Counted from the stretch's first letter, positions 1 through 7,474 are shown. The stretch is DNA of 9,743 nucleotides from Desulfobulbaceae bacterium UBA2262 (GCA_002347185.1 DDXK01000053.1:1-9743), one strand, 5' to 3'. The notes: generated by a model from the letters alone, not told the origin. Translations and numbers: made by a program.

Positions 1-1285
1 GAAGGATTCCCTCCTGCAGCTGGCGGGAGGTGAGGCCGAGTTTTTTGCTGAAGTGGGCGACGAAGAGGGTCTGCTGGAGGGGGTCGTCGATGGTCTTGAT
101 CATTTCCCGCAGGTCGGAGACAATTTTTGACTTGCCGTCCACGGTAAGGCCATGGCGGGCAACCAGGGTGTCGAACATGAATTCTGGCAGAGGCAGGGCG
201 GCGGCGAGCAGGGCGAGCAGGCCTTCCTTGCCGGAGGTTCGGATGTAGGTGTCCGGATCGTGGCTTTCGGGCAGGAGGGCGATCTTGGCGCTGACCTGCT
301 CGGTCAAAAAGAGCGGCACCGAGCGCATGGCCGCCTTGATCCCGGCCTGGTCGCCGTCAAAAAGGAGAATGACTTCGTCGCAGTAGCCCTTCAGAGAGCG
401 GACATGGGCCTGGGTCAGGGCCGTTCCCAGGGGGGCGGCGACATTGCGGACACCATGCACCACCAGGGAAAGCAGGTCGAAATTGCCTTCGACCACGATG
501 CAGCTTCTGGCCTGGCGGACATGATCCCGGTTCTGGTAGATGCCGAAAAGTGTCCTGCCTTTGTCGAAGACCGCCGATTCGGGCGAGTTCAGGTATTTGG
601 GCTGCCCTTCGCCCAGGATCCGGCCGCCAAAGCCGACAATGCGGCCGGTGAGTCCGAAGATGGGAAACATCACCCGATTGCGGAATCGATCGTAGTGGCC
701 GCTTTTTTCCTTGGGAACGAGGAGTCCTGCCTCCCTGGCCGCGTCGGGGGCGATGGCGTTCTGTTCCAGGTTGCTGCCGAGATAATCCCAGCTCTCGGGG
801 GCAAAGCCAAGACGGAATTCCTCGACGACTTCCCGGGTGATCCCCCGTTCTTCCAGGTAATTCCTGGCTTTTGCCGCGGCGGGATCGGAAAGCAGGAAGC
901 GATGGAAGATTTCGGCCGCCTTTTCATTTGCGGCATGCAGCGCCTCGCGTTTGCGTGCCCGGTCAAGCTCCTGGGGGCTCAAGGGCTTTTCCGGCAGGGC
1001 GATATGGTATTTGCGGGCCAGCTCCTTCAGGGCTTCGGCGAAATTGAGTCGGTGGAACTGCATCATGAAGCTGATGACGTCCCCGCCCTCGCCGCAGCCA
1101 AAGCAGTGGTAGGTTTTTCGGTCGGGGTTGACGGTGAAGGAAGGGGTTTTTTCCGGGTGAAAGGGGCAGAGGCCTTTCAGGTTGGCGCCTGCCCGGCGGA
1201 GGGTGACGTGTTCGCCGATGACGTCCGCGATGTTGGCGGTTTCTTTGATGAGCTGGACTGTATCCTCGTTTTGATATACAGCCAT
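1..1285 (-). CDS. dnaG: DNA primase DnaG, N-terminal part (C-terminus beyond window edge)
   Basis: Synthesises RNA primers at the replication fork. Read on the minus strand from ATG at 1285-1283, it gives 428 codons before the window ends. The N-terminal CHC2 zinc finger is visible as C40, H43, C61 and C64 (CPFH ... CFGC). The RNA polymerase core follows, with the TOPRIM acidic motifs: E266 in EGNFD, and D310/D312 in LFDGDQAG. EGNFD replaces the better-known EGYMD but keeps the catalytic Glu and Asp. A full DnaG is about 580-600 aa, so roughly the last quarter, including the DnaB-helicase-binding domain, is missing only because of the window edge. The start is supported by GGAGGAG at 1298-1304, though with a long 12-nt spacing. 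In many bacteria rpoD follows dnaG, so it may lie just beyond the left edge (inference). Confidence 0.97.
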   Translation of the reverse strand, partial: MAVYQNEDTVQLIKETANIADVIGEHVTLRRAGANLKGLCPFHPEKTPSFTVNPDRKTYHCFGCGEGGDVISFMMQFHRLNFAEALKELARKYHIALPEKPLSPQELDRARKREALHAANEKAAEIFHRFLLSDPAAAKARNYLEERGITREVVEEFRLGFAPESWDYLGSNLEQNAIAPDAAREAGLLVPKEKSGHYDRFRNRVMFPIFGLTGRIVGFGGRILGEGQPKYLNSPESAVFDKGRTLFGIYQNRDHVRQARSCIVVEGNFDLLSLVVHGVRNVAAPLGTALTQAHVRSLKGYCDEVILLFDGDQAGIKAAMRSVPLFLTEQVSAKIALLPESHDPDTYIRTSGKEGLLALLAAALPLPEFMFDTLVARHGLTVDGKSKIVSDLREMIKTIDDPLQQTLFVAHFSKKLGLTSRQLQEGIL

Positions 1286-1531
1286 GCCGATCAGGGACTC
1301 CTCCGGAAAAGGAAGTGCAGCAGCGTGCAGCACTAGGGTATAGTAGGGACCAGTATTGTATCTGTAATCCTTTTTTGGGGAGTGTCAAGCGAAAAATCTT
1401 GGAAAGTCAAGTTTTTAGGCTGTTTCCGTCTTAAGATTTTATTAAATAATTAATCTCTTGTCTGTCAGGGCCGTCGGACCAGGGGCGGGCGGCGGGTGCG
1501 ATAACTGGTTGCAAAGCGTTGAGGAGACCGC
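1286..1531. promoter_or_regulatory. Divergent intergenic region between dnaG and the 239-aa gene
   Basis: This spacer must hold promoters for both directions. On the minus strand there is a perfect TTGACA (complement of 1383-1388) and a TACAAT (complement of 1355-1360). The gap between them is 22 nt, too long for one standard sigma70 promoter, so the pairing is unresolved. A second box, TTGACT, lies 22 nt further upstream of TTGACA. An AT-rich stretch at about 1431-1463 stands out in this GC-rich sequence and could hold the plus-strand promoter, but no convincing -35/-10 pair was found for it. The exact promoters are not established. Confidence 0.35.
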
Positions 1532-2251
1532 ATGGAGACGGACATAGCAAAGGTTCTTGCCTATGAAATCAAGAAGGAGCTGGCGGACCGTTATTTCGGC
1601 TTCCGGACGGCCATTGAGAAAAACAAGGAGGAGCTGGACCGCCAGATCAGGGAACAGACGCTCACGGTGGAGCAGCGGCTCTGTCTGGATCTGGTCCGCA
1701 TCTACATCCTTCTGCGCGACGAGGATCTGATCCGCGATTTTCTTGCCTTGGCCGGACTGACGGAAAAGATCTTTTTCGATCCCTACCTGCTCGAGTCGCC
1801 CACCATCCGCAAGCGTGTTTTTGCAGGAGTGCGCGCCGCCGGCTTCACCATGCGCGCCCGTTTTACGAACCTGATCCTCAACAGCTACGAAACCCTGGTG
1901 CGCGACGTGACCCTCTACCGGGAAAGATTCGGCGATCTGCTGGAGGAGCGGGAGACCATCGAGGAGGAGATCAAGCTTTTTTATCGGAAGCATGATCTGG
2001 GCAATATCATGACCTTTCTCCGTTCTCTCGATGCCCCTGCTTCCATAGGCGGCAGCGGTCTCGATGGCGGGATCGGCCCTGCTGCCGCCGGGGATCTTGA
2101 GGAGAGGATGCGGGTGCATCCGCCGGCGCCCATCGAAAAATCCCTGCCCATTGTCCCTCCCCTGCTGCCCCTGCGCCGCATCCGGAGGCCGCTGAAAAAT
2201 CTGGCCCACGAAGCATACCGGCGTCGGGTCGAGGAGACAGGGCTGTTATGA
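1532..2251 (+). CDS. Conserved-looking hypothetical protein, 239 aa
   Basis: I do not recognise the family. The start ATG is preceded by GAGGAG at 1521-1526 with 5-nt spacing, a good ribosome site. The protein has no signal peptide or hydrophobic segment and is probably cytoplasmic. Residues 1 to about 160 are rich in charged and leucine residues and look almost fully alpha-helical (for example EEREIIEEE-like heptads around residues 135-155). Residues from about 165 on are low-complexity: a Gly/Ala-rich linker, then a Pro-rich stretch (PPAP, PIVPPLLPL) and a basic tail. Codon use matches its neighbours. It lies 125 bp ahead of the aldolase/SDR gene on the same strand and may be cotranscribed with it, but the gap is wide enough for an independent promoter. 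The ORF is well supported; the function is unknown. Confidence 0.8.
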   Translation: METDIAKVLAYEIKKELADRYFGFRTAIEKNKEELDRQIREQTLTVEQRLCLDLVRIYILLRDEDLIRDFLALAGLTEKIFFDPYLLESPTIRKRVFAGVRAAGFTMRARFTNLILNSYETLVRDVTLYRERFGDLLEERETIEEEIKLFYRKHDLGNIMTFLRSLDAPASIGGSGLDGGIGPAAAGDLEERMRVHPPAPIEKSLPIVPPLLPLRRIRRPLKNLAHEAYRRRVEETGLL

Positions 2252-2362
2252 AGGCTAGATTCTGCTTTTCCCTTGGGGGCTCCTCCTGTCAGGCTGGAGG
2301 GAGAGCTTCCCGTTGATCCGAACTTACAGTGTGGCGGCCCTCCCTGCCGCTCTTTGAGCCAT

Positions 2363-2367
2363 GGAGA
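2363..2367 (+). promoter_or_regulatory. Ribosome binding site fixing the aldolase/SDR start
   Basis: GGAGA lies 9 nt ahead of the ATG at 2377. An upstream in-frame GTG at 2329 would add 16 residues, but these do not look like the family's N-terminus and no comparable site precedes it closely. The ATG is therefore preferred. Confidence 0.6.
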
Positions 2368-2376
2368 ATCACAAGC

Positions 2377-4470
2377 ATGAAGAATCGTTACAAGGAAGAG
2401 AAGGCGCAGGAGGCTGTCAGGGCCTTCGGCAACTGCCCGGAAGCGTTGGCGCTCAGGGTCTATACCTCCCGTCTCATCGGCGCGGAGGAGGATCTGGTCC
2501 TGCACGGCGGGGGCAATACCTCGGTGAAGTGCGTGGTGAAAAACCTGCTCGGCGAGGAGCTTGAGGCGCTTTTCATCAAGGGAAGCGGCTGGGATCTCGG
2601 CAGCATCGAGCCAGAGGGCTTCCCCTGCCTCGACCTCGCCTATCTGCGCAAGCTCCGAGCGCTCTCCTCCCTTGGCGACGAGGAGATGGTGAATCAGTTC
2701 CGCACCCATCTTCTGGATGCCTCAGCGCCCAATCCCTCCATCGAAACCCTGGTGCATGCCTTTCTGCCCCCCAGGTTCATCGACCATACCCATGCCGACG
2801 CCATCGTCACCCTGACCAATCTGGCGGATGCCGAAGCCCATCTCAAGGCGGCCCTGGGCGAAAATATCGCCATCCTGCCCTTCATCATGCCGGGCTTCCC
2901 GCTGGCCAAGGCCATGGCCGAGCTTTATGAGGAAAACCCCGGGGTGGAGTGCATCGTGTTGCGCAACCACGGCATCTTCACCTTTGGCGAGGACGCGAGA
3001 AGTTCCTATGAGCGGATGATTGCCTGCGTGAGCCGGGCCGAGGAGTATCTTGAGGCAAAGCAAGCGAAAAGCCGGGCCGTTGTGTATCCAGCCGCCGGCA
3101 ACCTTCCGGCCGCCGAGCTGGTCCTGCCCATGGTGCGGGGGGCCATGAGTTATCTGGAGGATTCCGGACGCCGGCGGACTGTTCACCTGCATTTGCGCAG
3201 CGAGGCCAGAATCCTCGCCGCGCTGGCAGAACCCGGGGCCAGAGAGCGCTTCACCACCGGGGTACTCACCCCGGATCATGTGATCCGGACCAAGAATTAT
3301 CCCCTCTGGCTTGAGGTCGCCGGCCTGGACGAGGCGGGGATCAGGTCTGTCGTCGCCAGGGAGCTTGCCCTCTACCAGGCTGCCTACGAAGACTATTTTT
3401 CCTCCCAGGTGGCGGCAAAGGGGGTATCCCGCACCAGGCTCGACAGCATGCCCCGGGTTATTCTCGTGCCGGGCCTCGGCCTGCTGGCCGCCGGCTTCAC
3501 CCCCAAGGATGCGGCAATTGCCGGGGACATCGCCGAGCACACCATCGCCGCCAAGGTCAGGGGCGCCGCCCTCGGCCCCTATCAGGAGCTGGCCGCAGGC
3601 TTCATTTTCGATATGGAGTACTGGTCCCTGGAGCAGGCCAAGCTCGGCAAGGCCAGGCCCAGGCCCCTTGAAGGGCGGATCGCCCTGGTCACCGGCGGCG
3701 GCGGGGCCATCGCCCTGGGGATCGGCCGGCAGCTCCTGGCCGCCGGGGCCAGGGTCTTCATGAGCGACATCGACGGGGAACGGCTGGCGGTGGTTTGCGG
3801 CAAACTGGCGGAGACCTTCGGGCCGGGGCTGGTTTCCCCGCTGGTCATGGATGTCAGCGACGAGGCCTCGGTGGCGGCCGGGATGAGGGAGGTGCTTGGC
3901 CTGGCCGGCGGCCTGGACATCGTGGTGCCCAATGCCGGTATCGCCCATGTGGCCAGGCTCGAAGAGCTTTCCGACCGCAAGTTCCGCCAGGTTCTGGAGG
4001 TGAACTGCCTCGGGGTCTTTCAGGTGATCAAGGCGGCGATCCCGATCTTCCGCAGGCAGGCAACCGGCGGCAGCATCGTCATCAACAGCTCGAAGAATGT
4101 CTTTGCCCCCGGCGCTTCCTTCGGGGCCTACAGCGCCTCCAAGGCCGGGGCGCATCAGCTGGGCAAGATTGCCGCCCTGGAGCTTGCCGAAATCGGGGTG
4201 CGGGTGAACATGATCAACGCCGATGCGATTTTTGCCGATGCCGGGGTCTCCTCCGGTCTTTGGGATGTCGTGGGGCCGGAGCGGATGCGCTCGCGAAATC
4301 TCGACCCCGAGGGGCTGCGCGAGTATTACCGGCAGCGGAATCTGCTCAAAACCACGGTGCATGCCGATCATGTCGGCAATGCGGTGGTTTTCTTCGCCAG
4401 CGAGCAGACGCCCACCACAGGGGCGACCCTGCCCGTGGACGGCGGCATCATGGAGGCCTTTCCCCGTTGA
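2377..4470 (+). CDS. Bifunctional class II aldolase / short-chain dehydrogenase (RhaD-type fusion)
   Basis: A 697-aa cytoplasmic fusion, the usual length for the rhamnulose-1-phosphate aldolase/alcohol dehydrogenase-like family. Residues of about 1-230 form a class II aldolase/adducin domain: GGGNTSVK near residue 45, the zinc-type ligands H137 and H139 in HTHAD, and H198 in RNHG. A linker domain follows. From about residue 430 there is an SDR Rossmann domain with a Gly-rich loop at 439-450 (TGGGGAIALGIG), D464 at the end of the second strand (favouring NAD+ over NADP+), N519 in NAG, and the catalytic S572, Y585 and K589 (YSASK). Known relatives cleave a sugar phosphate and oxidise the lactaldehyde-type product, but no rhamnose genes surround this copy. 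The real substrate is therefore open, and related proteins are often annotated simply as aldolase/SDR. The Gly-rich loop departs from the usual TGxxxGxG. Confidence 0.93.
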   Translation: MKNRYKEEKAQEAVRAFGNCPEALALRVYTSRLIGAEEDLVLHGGGNTSVKCVVKNLLGEELEALFIKGSGWDLGSIEPEGFPCLDLAYLRKLRALSSLGDEEMVNQFRTHLLDASAPNPSIETLVHAFLPPRFIDHTHADAIVTLTNLADAEAHLKAALGENIAILPFIMPGFPLAKAMAELYEENPGVECIVLRNHGIFTFGEDARSSYERMIACVSRAEEYLEAKQAKSRAVVYPAAGNLPAAELVLPMVRGAMSYLEDSGRRRTVHLHLRSEARILAALAEPGARERFTTGVLTPDHVIRTKNYPLWLEVAGLDEAGIRSVVARELALYQAAYEDYFSSQVAAKGVSRTRLDSMPRVILVPGLGLLAAGFTPKDAAIAGDIAEHTIAAKVRGAALGPYQELAAGFIFDMEYWSLEQAKLGKARPRPLEGRIALVTGGGGAIALGIGRQLLAAGARVFMSDIDGERLAVVCGKLAETFGPGLVSPLVMDVSDEASVAAGMREVLGLAGGLDIVVPNAGIAHVARLEELSDRKFRQVLEVNCLGVFQVIKAAIPIFRRQATGGSIVINSSKNVFAPGASFGAYSASKAGAHQLGKIAALELAEIGVRVNMINADAIFADAGVSSGLWDVVGPERMRSRNLDPEGLREYYRQRNLLKTTVHADHVGNAVVFFASEQTPTTGATLPVDGGIMEAFPR

Positions 4471-4471
4471 T

Positions 4472-4501
4472 TCTCCTGGCGGCCCAAGGAGAGAGTTCTT
4501 T
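4472..4501 (+). terminator. Possible terminator hairpin after the aldolase/SDR gene
   Basis: Two bases after the TGA stop, TCTCCTGG (4472-4479) can pair with CC-A-AGGAGA (4484-4492), leaving one bulged A and a CGGC loop. A modestly T-rich GAGTTCTTT follows. The T-tract is weak, so termination may be partial. If real, it separates the aldolase/SDR transcript from the 197-aa gene. Confidence 0.4.
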
Positions 4502-4613
4502 GCTGGAAAAGGATCCGGCCTTGGTGTATTGTTCGGCGTGGGAAGAGAAACCGCATTTGCGAAATACGAACAGGCCCCGGCAGGGTATGCCGTGCGGCGA
4601 GGAGGCTTGACCC

Positions 4614-5207
4614 ATGGCCGAGATCAAGAGCACCATGGAGATGGTTCTGGCGAGGGCGGCAAGAATGGCCGCCAGCGCCGGGGAGAGCGATTTTTCCGCC
4701 GAGGAGAAAGGCAAGGAGGGCATGCGCCTGGCCGCCGCCTACATGCGTGACGAGGTGCAGAGCCTGGGGGGGCGGCTCGCCGCGGTGGCGCCGGCTGATC
4801 TGGCCCCGGTGCGGAAGGGCGCGGTGGAGTCGCTGCTGCGCAACATCTTCCTGTCCAGGGAGGCAGAGAAGCAGGGAAGCGCGGAAAAGGCCATGCAGGG
4901 CCTGGTGGAGATCGGCCAGGGCGATGGGCAGCTGCTGCAGGTTTTTGCCGAGATGAAGAAGCTCCTCGCTGGCTATCTGCAGCACCGCGAGCAGCTCCGG
5001 CAGCAGCTGGAGGCGCAGTTTGCCCAGCAGATGGAGCTGATGGAAAAGAGCCTGGCCAAGCAGACCGGGGTGGCGATGAAGCTGCAGCCGGCCCAGCATC
5101 CCAAGTTTCAGGAGGAATGGGGGCGGATTCAGACGCAGCTTGATGAGCAGTATGGGCGGGCCCTGCAGGAGCTCAAGGACCTTGTTGCGGAGCATCTCTG
5201 CCGCTGA
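4614..5207 (+). CDS. Hypothetical coiled-coil protein, 197 aa
   Basis: I cannot assign a function. The start ATG has a very strong ribosome site, GAGGAGG at 4599-4605, with 8-nt spacing. The N-terminus MAEIKSTME resembles short uncharacterised proteins I associate with Geobacter-like and other Desulfobacterota genomes (from memory, not a search). There is no signal peptide or membrane span. The chain is strongly helical, and from about residue 105 to 190 it is dense in Gln, Glu, Leu and Lys with heptad-like spacing (for example REQLRQQLEAQFAQQMELME), consistent with a coiled coil. The only cysteine is the penultimate residue. It sits 143 bp after the aldolase/SDR gene and 65 bp before the 86-aa gene, and may begin a separate transcript that includes the peptidase. 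Confidence 0.82.
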   Translation: MAEIKSTMEMVLARAARMAASAGESDFSAEEKGKEGMRLAAAYMRDEVQSLGGRLAAVAPADLAPVRKGAVESLLRNIFLSREAEKQGSAEKAMQGLVEIGQGDGQLLQVFAEMKKLLAGYLQHREQLRQQLEAQFAQQMELMEKSLAKQTGVAMKLQPAQHPKFQEEWGRIQTQLDEQYGRALQELKDLVAEHLCR

Positions 5208-5259
5208 GTGTCGCGCGCAGGCCCCTCTGCCCCCGAAAACGACTTTTCTGACCCCGACG

Positions 5260-5265
5260 AAGGAG
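5260..5265 (+). promoter_or_regulatory. Ribosome binding site deciding the 86-aa gene start
   Basis: AAGGAG is 7 nt before the ATG at 5273 but only 1 nt before the in-frame ATG at 5267. The second ATG is therefore the likely start. Confidence 0.65.
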
Positions 5266-5272
5266 AATGGAC

Positions 5273-5533
5273 ATGGAAGCGGAAATCTGGCTTGATGTGG
5301 AAGAGGCGGATCCCCAGAGCCTGGCTGAGATCGAAAAACGTTTTCATGACTGGTACAAGAGCGGCGCCGAGGCGCGCTACAACAAGCCCTGCTTCGGATT
5401 CATGGCGGTGCTCGACAAGCCCTTTCGCTATCAGGTTGATTTCGGGCAGGCCGATATGACCAAGGCGATCCAGGAGCTGCATGGCAAGCTCTACCGTTAC
5501 GGCGTCAAGGTTTTTCTCCACTTTCTGCATTGA
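5273..5533 (+). CDS. Small hypothetical protein, 86 aa
   Basis: Not recognised. It is a short, soluble, mixed alpha/beta-looking protein: an acidic N-terminal segment (EIWLDVEEADP), a helix with aromatic residues (FHDWYKSG), a probable strand around FGFMAVL, and an aromatic C-terminal strand (YGVKVFLHFLH). It has one cysteine, C40, in NKPC. An ATG two codons earlier (5267) is in frame but sits on top of the ribosome site. The gene ends 15 bp before the peptidase start, so the two are almost certainly cotranscribed. Codon use matches the neighbours, and the tight packing supports a real gene despite its size. Confidence 0.8.
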   Translation: MEAEIWLDVEEADPQSLAEIEKRFHDWYKSGAEARYNKPCFGFMAVLDKPFRYQVDFGQADMTKAIQELHGKLYRYGVKVFLHFLH

Positions 5534-5548
5534 CGGCGAGGAGCTCCC

Positions 5549-6643
5549 GTGCGTACCCCCCTGGAAAGAATCCGCGCGGCTCTCAAACGCCGGAAGATTG
5601 ACGCCCTTCTCGTCACCCAGCCCGAAAACCGGCGCTACCTGAGCGGTTATACGGCCACGGATCATGCGATCAATGAGAGCGCCGGGGTTTTGCTCATTCC
5701 CAGCGAGGCAGAGCCCTATCTCCTCACCGACTCCCGGTTTTTCCTGCAGGCCGAAAGGGATGCCCCCGGCTTCCTGGTCAAGCTCTATCCGCGCGGGCTT
5801 TTTCCCCTCCTGCGCATCCTCCTCCGGCGTCACCGGATCAAGCGTCTTGCCTTCGAGAGCCACTACTTCCTGCATTCCACCGCCCAGACCCTGGCCGCGC
5901 TCGCGGAAAAGCTCAAGGTGGAGCTGCTGCCCCTCACCGGGCTGGTCGAGGAGCTGCGTCTGTGCAAGGATGCCGAGGAGCTGGCTAAAATCGAGCGGGC
6001 GGTGCGGCTCAACGAGGAGGTCTTCGCCGAGGTGTACAGGAGTCTGCGCCCCGGTCAGACCGAAAGGGAGGTGGCGTTGAGGATCGAAACCGTCATGCGC
6101 CTCATGGGGGCAAGCCGTCCGAGCTTTGAGACCATCGTGGCCTCCGGTCCCAACGCCGCCCTGCCCCATGCCGTTCCGGGCGAGCGGACCCTGCGGGAAG
6201 GGGAGACCATTGTCATCGACATGGGGCTGGTTCTCGACGACTACTGTTCCGATATGACCAGAACCGTGGTCCTGGGGGCGCCGGATGAAAAAACGGTGGC
6301 GCTCTTCCGTCTGGTGCGCAAGGCGCAGCTCGCCGGCTTGCAGAGCCTGCGGGCCGGGGTCACCGGCCAGGACGTGGACAGAATCGCCCGGGGGGTCATC
6401 GAGCGGGCCGGCCTGGGCGAGCGGTTCGGCCACGGCCTTGGCCATGGCGTGGGCCTCAATGTGCATGAAGGCCCTTCCCTCAACTACCGCAACCGCAAGC
6501 CTCTGGCCGCCGGCATGGTGGTCACCGTGGAGCCGGGCGTCTACATCCCGGGGTGGGGTGGAATCCGCCTGGAGAACATGGCGGTCGTCGAAGGGCAGGG
6601 CTGCCGGGTGCTCAACCGCGATACCACCTTTCTCGACCTGTGA
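5549..6643 (+). CDS. M24 family metallopeptidase, Xaa-Pro aminopeptidase/dipeptidase type
   Basis: A 364-aa cytoplasmic enzyme, the usual length of the short bacterial Xaa-Pro peptidases. The N-terminal creatinase-like domain (about residues 1-130) begins with the typical LLVTQPENRRYLSGY stretch. The C-terminal pita-bread catalytic domain has all five dinuclear metal ligands: D224 (VIDMG), D235 (SDMTRT), H299 (GLGHGVGL), E328 (TVEPGVY) and E342 (RLENM). It should release N-terminal residues ahead of proline, or split Xaa-Pro dipeptides, using two divalent metals; the sequence alone does not separate these activities. The start is GTG, with GAGGAG at 5538-5543 and 5-nt spacing, and no ATG nearby gives a full N-terminal domain. 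It is the last gene of the plus-strand series and converges on the cytochrome operon, with 39 bp between stops. Confidence 0.95.
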   Translation: MRTPLERIRAALKRRKIDALLVTQPENRRYLSGYTATDHAINESAGVLLIPSEAEPYLLTDSRFFLQAERDAPGFLVKLYPRGLFPLLRILLRRHRIKRLAFESHYFLHSTAQTLAALAEKLKVELLPLTGLVEELRLCKDAEELAKIERAVRLNEEVFAEVYRSLRPGQTEREVALRIETVMRLMGASRPSFETIVASGPNAALPHAVPGERTLREGETIVIDMGLVLDDYCSDMTRTVVLGAPDEKTVALFRLVRKAQLAGLQSLRAGVTGQDVDRIARGVIERAGLGERFGHGLGHGVGLNVHEGPSLNYRNRKPLAAGMVVTVEPGVYIPGWGGIRLENMAVVEGQGCRVLNRDTTFLDL

Positions 6644-6663
6644 GTTCCTCCCGCTCTCTTCTC

Positions 6664-6698
6664 GGACAAGGTGCGGGGGCGCTCACTGCACCTTGTTC
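6664..6698. terminator. Hairpin between convergent genes, possible bidirectional terminator
   Basis: A 13-bp stem pairs 6664-6676 with 6686-6698, with a perfect 9-bp core (ACAAGGTGC / GCACCTTGT), two G-U pairs toward the ends and a 9-nt loop. The stop codon of the downstream cytochrome gene lies in the loop, and one arm encodes that protein's last residues. The position between convergent genes fits termination of both transcripts. There is no clear T-tract on either side, so it may instead act as a 3'-end stabiliser or be Rho-assisted. Confidence 0.5.
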
Positions 6699-7474
6699 TT
6701 GTGGCATTTGTCGCAGATGAAAAGCGAGAAGGCCACCTTGCTGTGGCACACCCCGCAGGATTCTCCTTCGTAGATCTGAAACATCGAGTACTTGACGGTG
6801 CCCGCCTTGGTGCTGGCGTAGATGGCGGGATGGCATACCTCGCAGCCGTTCCAGACCGCGTGCTTTTTGTGGGAGAAAATCACATCGGAGGCCCAGGAGG
6901 TCTGGGCTTCTATGGAAAAATCCGCCTGCAGCTGCAGGGAGTCTCTTTTCTGCGAAACTCCTTCCAGAAAATCGACCGGCTTGACAAGGCCGTCCGCTTC
7001 CGCCTTTTCCCAGTCGATGGAATTCCCGGTGGTGCGGGGCAGTTTTCCGGCAACGTCCTGGAAGCGTATCTCCCGCGCGTCCTCTTTTCCCTGCGAGTGG
7101 CAGCGGTTGCACTGCTTCCCGGCTGAACTTTCCCCCTCTTCCTCGCAGGCGGCAAAGATGGTTTTCCCGCCGAACCTTTTTTCCCCGTCATGGCAGGCCC
7201 CGCAATAATATCCCTGGCTGTTGAGGGAGGCGCGGATTCCGGTTTCTCCGGCCTGCATGGCAAAGCCGATGTCAATGTGGCAGAGGCGGCAGGTGAAGGT
7301 GGCCCGGTGCAGCCAGTGGTCGAAGACCACCGGGGCAAGCCCAGCCTGTCTGGCGTTGTTGCCGAGGACGACAAGGCCGAGCTTCTCGGGAGGGGGGATC
7401 TTGTCGTTGGCGAAAAGCAGTCCCGGGGCAAGGAGGAACAGGGGCAGGATAAAGAGGGCTTTTTTGCTGGTCAT
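6683..7474 (-). CDS. Secreted hexaheme c-type cytochrome (two c7-type triheme domains), paralogue 2
   Basis: A 263-aa cytochrome exported by an N-terminal signal peptide (KK, then a hydrophobic core LFILPLFLLAPGLL, probable cleavage after LFA). Six CXXCH sites covalently bind heme: C62, C91, C122, C211, C240 and C254. They form two triheme domains, each introduced by an FxHxxH pair (H53/H56 and H202/H205) placed six residues before the first heme cysteine. The domains are joined by a linker with GNSIDWEKA and PVDFLEGVS, a segment also seen between repeats of larger c7-type polymer cytochromes. Only four histidines lie outside the motifs. An extra cysteine, C110, sits ahead of the third heme. 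The ATG at 7474 has AAGGAGG upstream with 10-nt spacing; extending to 7525 would spoil the signal peptide. It overlaps the small upstream gene by 4 bp, so translation is probably coupled. The role is electron transfer outside the cytoplasmic membrane; the partner is unknown. Confidence 0.93.
   Translation of the reverse strand: MTSKKALFILPLFLLAPGLLFANDKIPPPEKLGLVVLGNNARQAGLAPVVFDHWLHRATFTCRLCHIDIGFAMQAGETGIRASLNSQGYYCGACHDGEKRFGGKTIFAACEEEGESSAGKQCNRCHSQGKEDAREIRFQDVAGKLPRTTGNSIDWEKAEADGLVKPVDFLEGVSQKRDSLQLQADFSIEAQTSWASDVIFSHKKHAVWNGCEVCHPAIYASTKAGTVKYSMFQIYEGESCGVCHSKVAFSLFICDKCHKNKVQ

Noticed and set aside
152..1336. 394-codon plus-strand open frame opposite dnaG
   Set aside because: It is antisense to a clear primase gene with zinc-finger and TOPRIM motifs. 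It is a by-product of GC-rich codon use and shows no recognisable domain.
2270..2310. Partial hairpin (CCTCC / GGAGG) between the 239-aa gene and the aldolase/SDR gene
   Set aside because: The stem is short, the loop is long and no T-tract follows, so it is not supported as a terminator.
1442..2709. Minus-strand open frames opposite the 239-aa gene and the aldolase start
   Set aside because: They lack sensible ribosome sites and motifs, and run across the spacer into the well-supported aldolase/SDR gene.
2722..4371. 549-codon minus-strand open frame opposite the aldolase/SDR gene
   Set aside because: The plus-strand protein has complete catalytic motifs for both domains. The antisense frame is rich in Gly/Pro/His/Gln and has no family features.
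5129..6466. 445-codon minus-strand open frame opposite the M24 peptidase
   Set aside because: It is antisense to a gene with all five metal ligands, and it also overlaps the 86-aa gene. It is a shadow frame.
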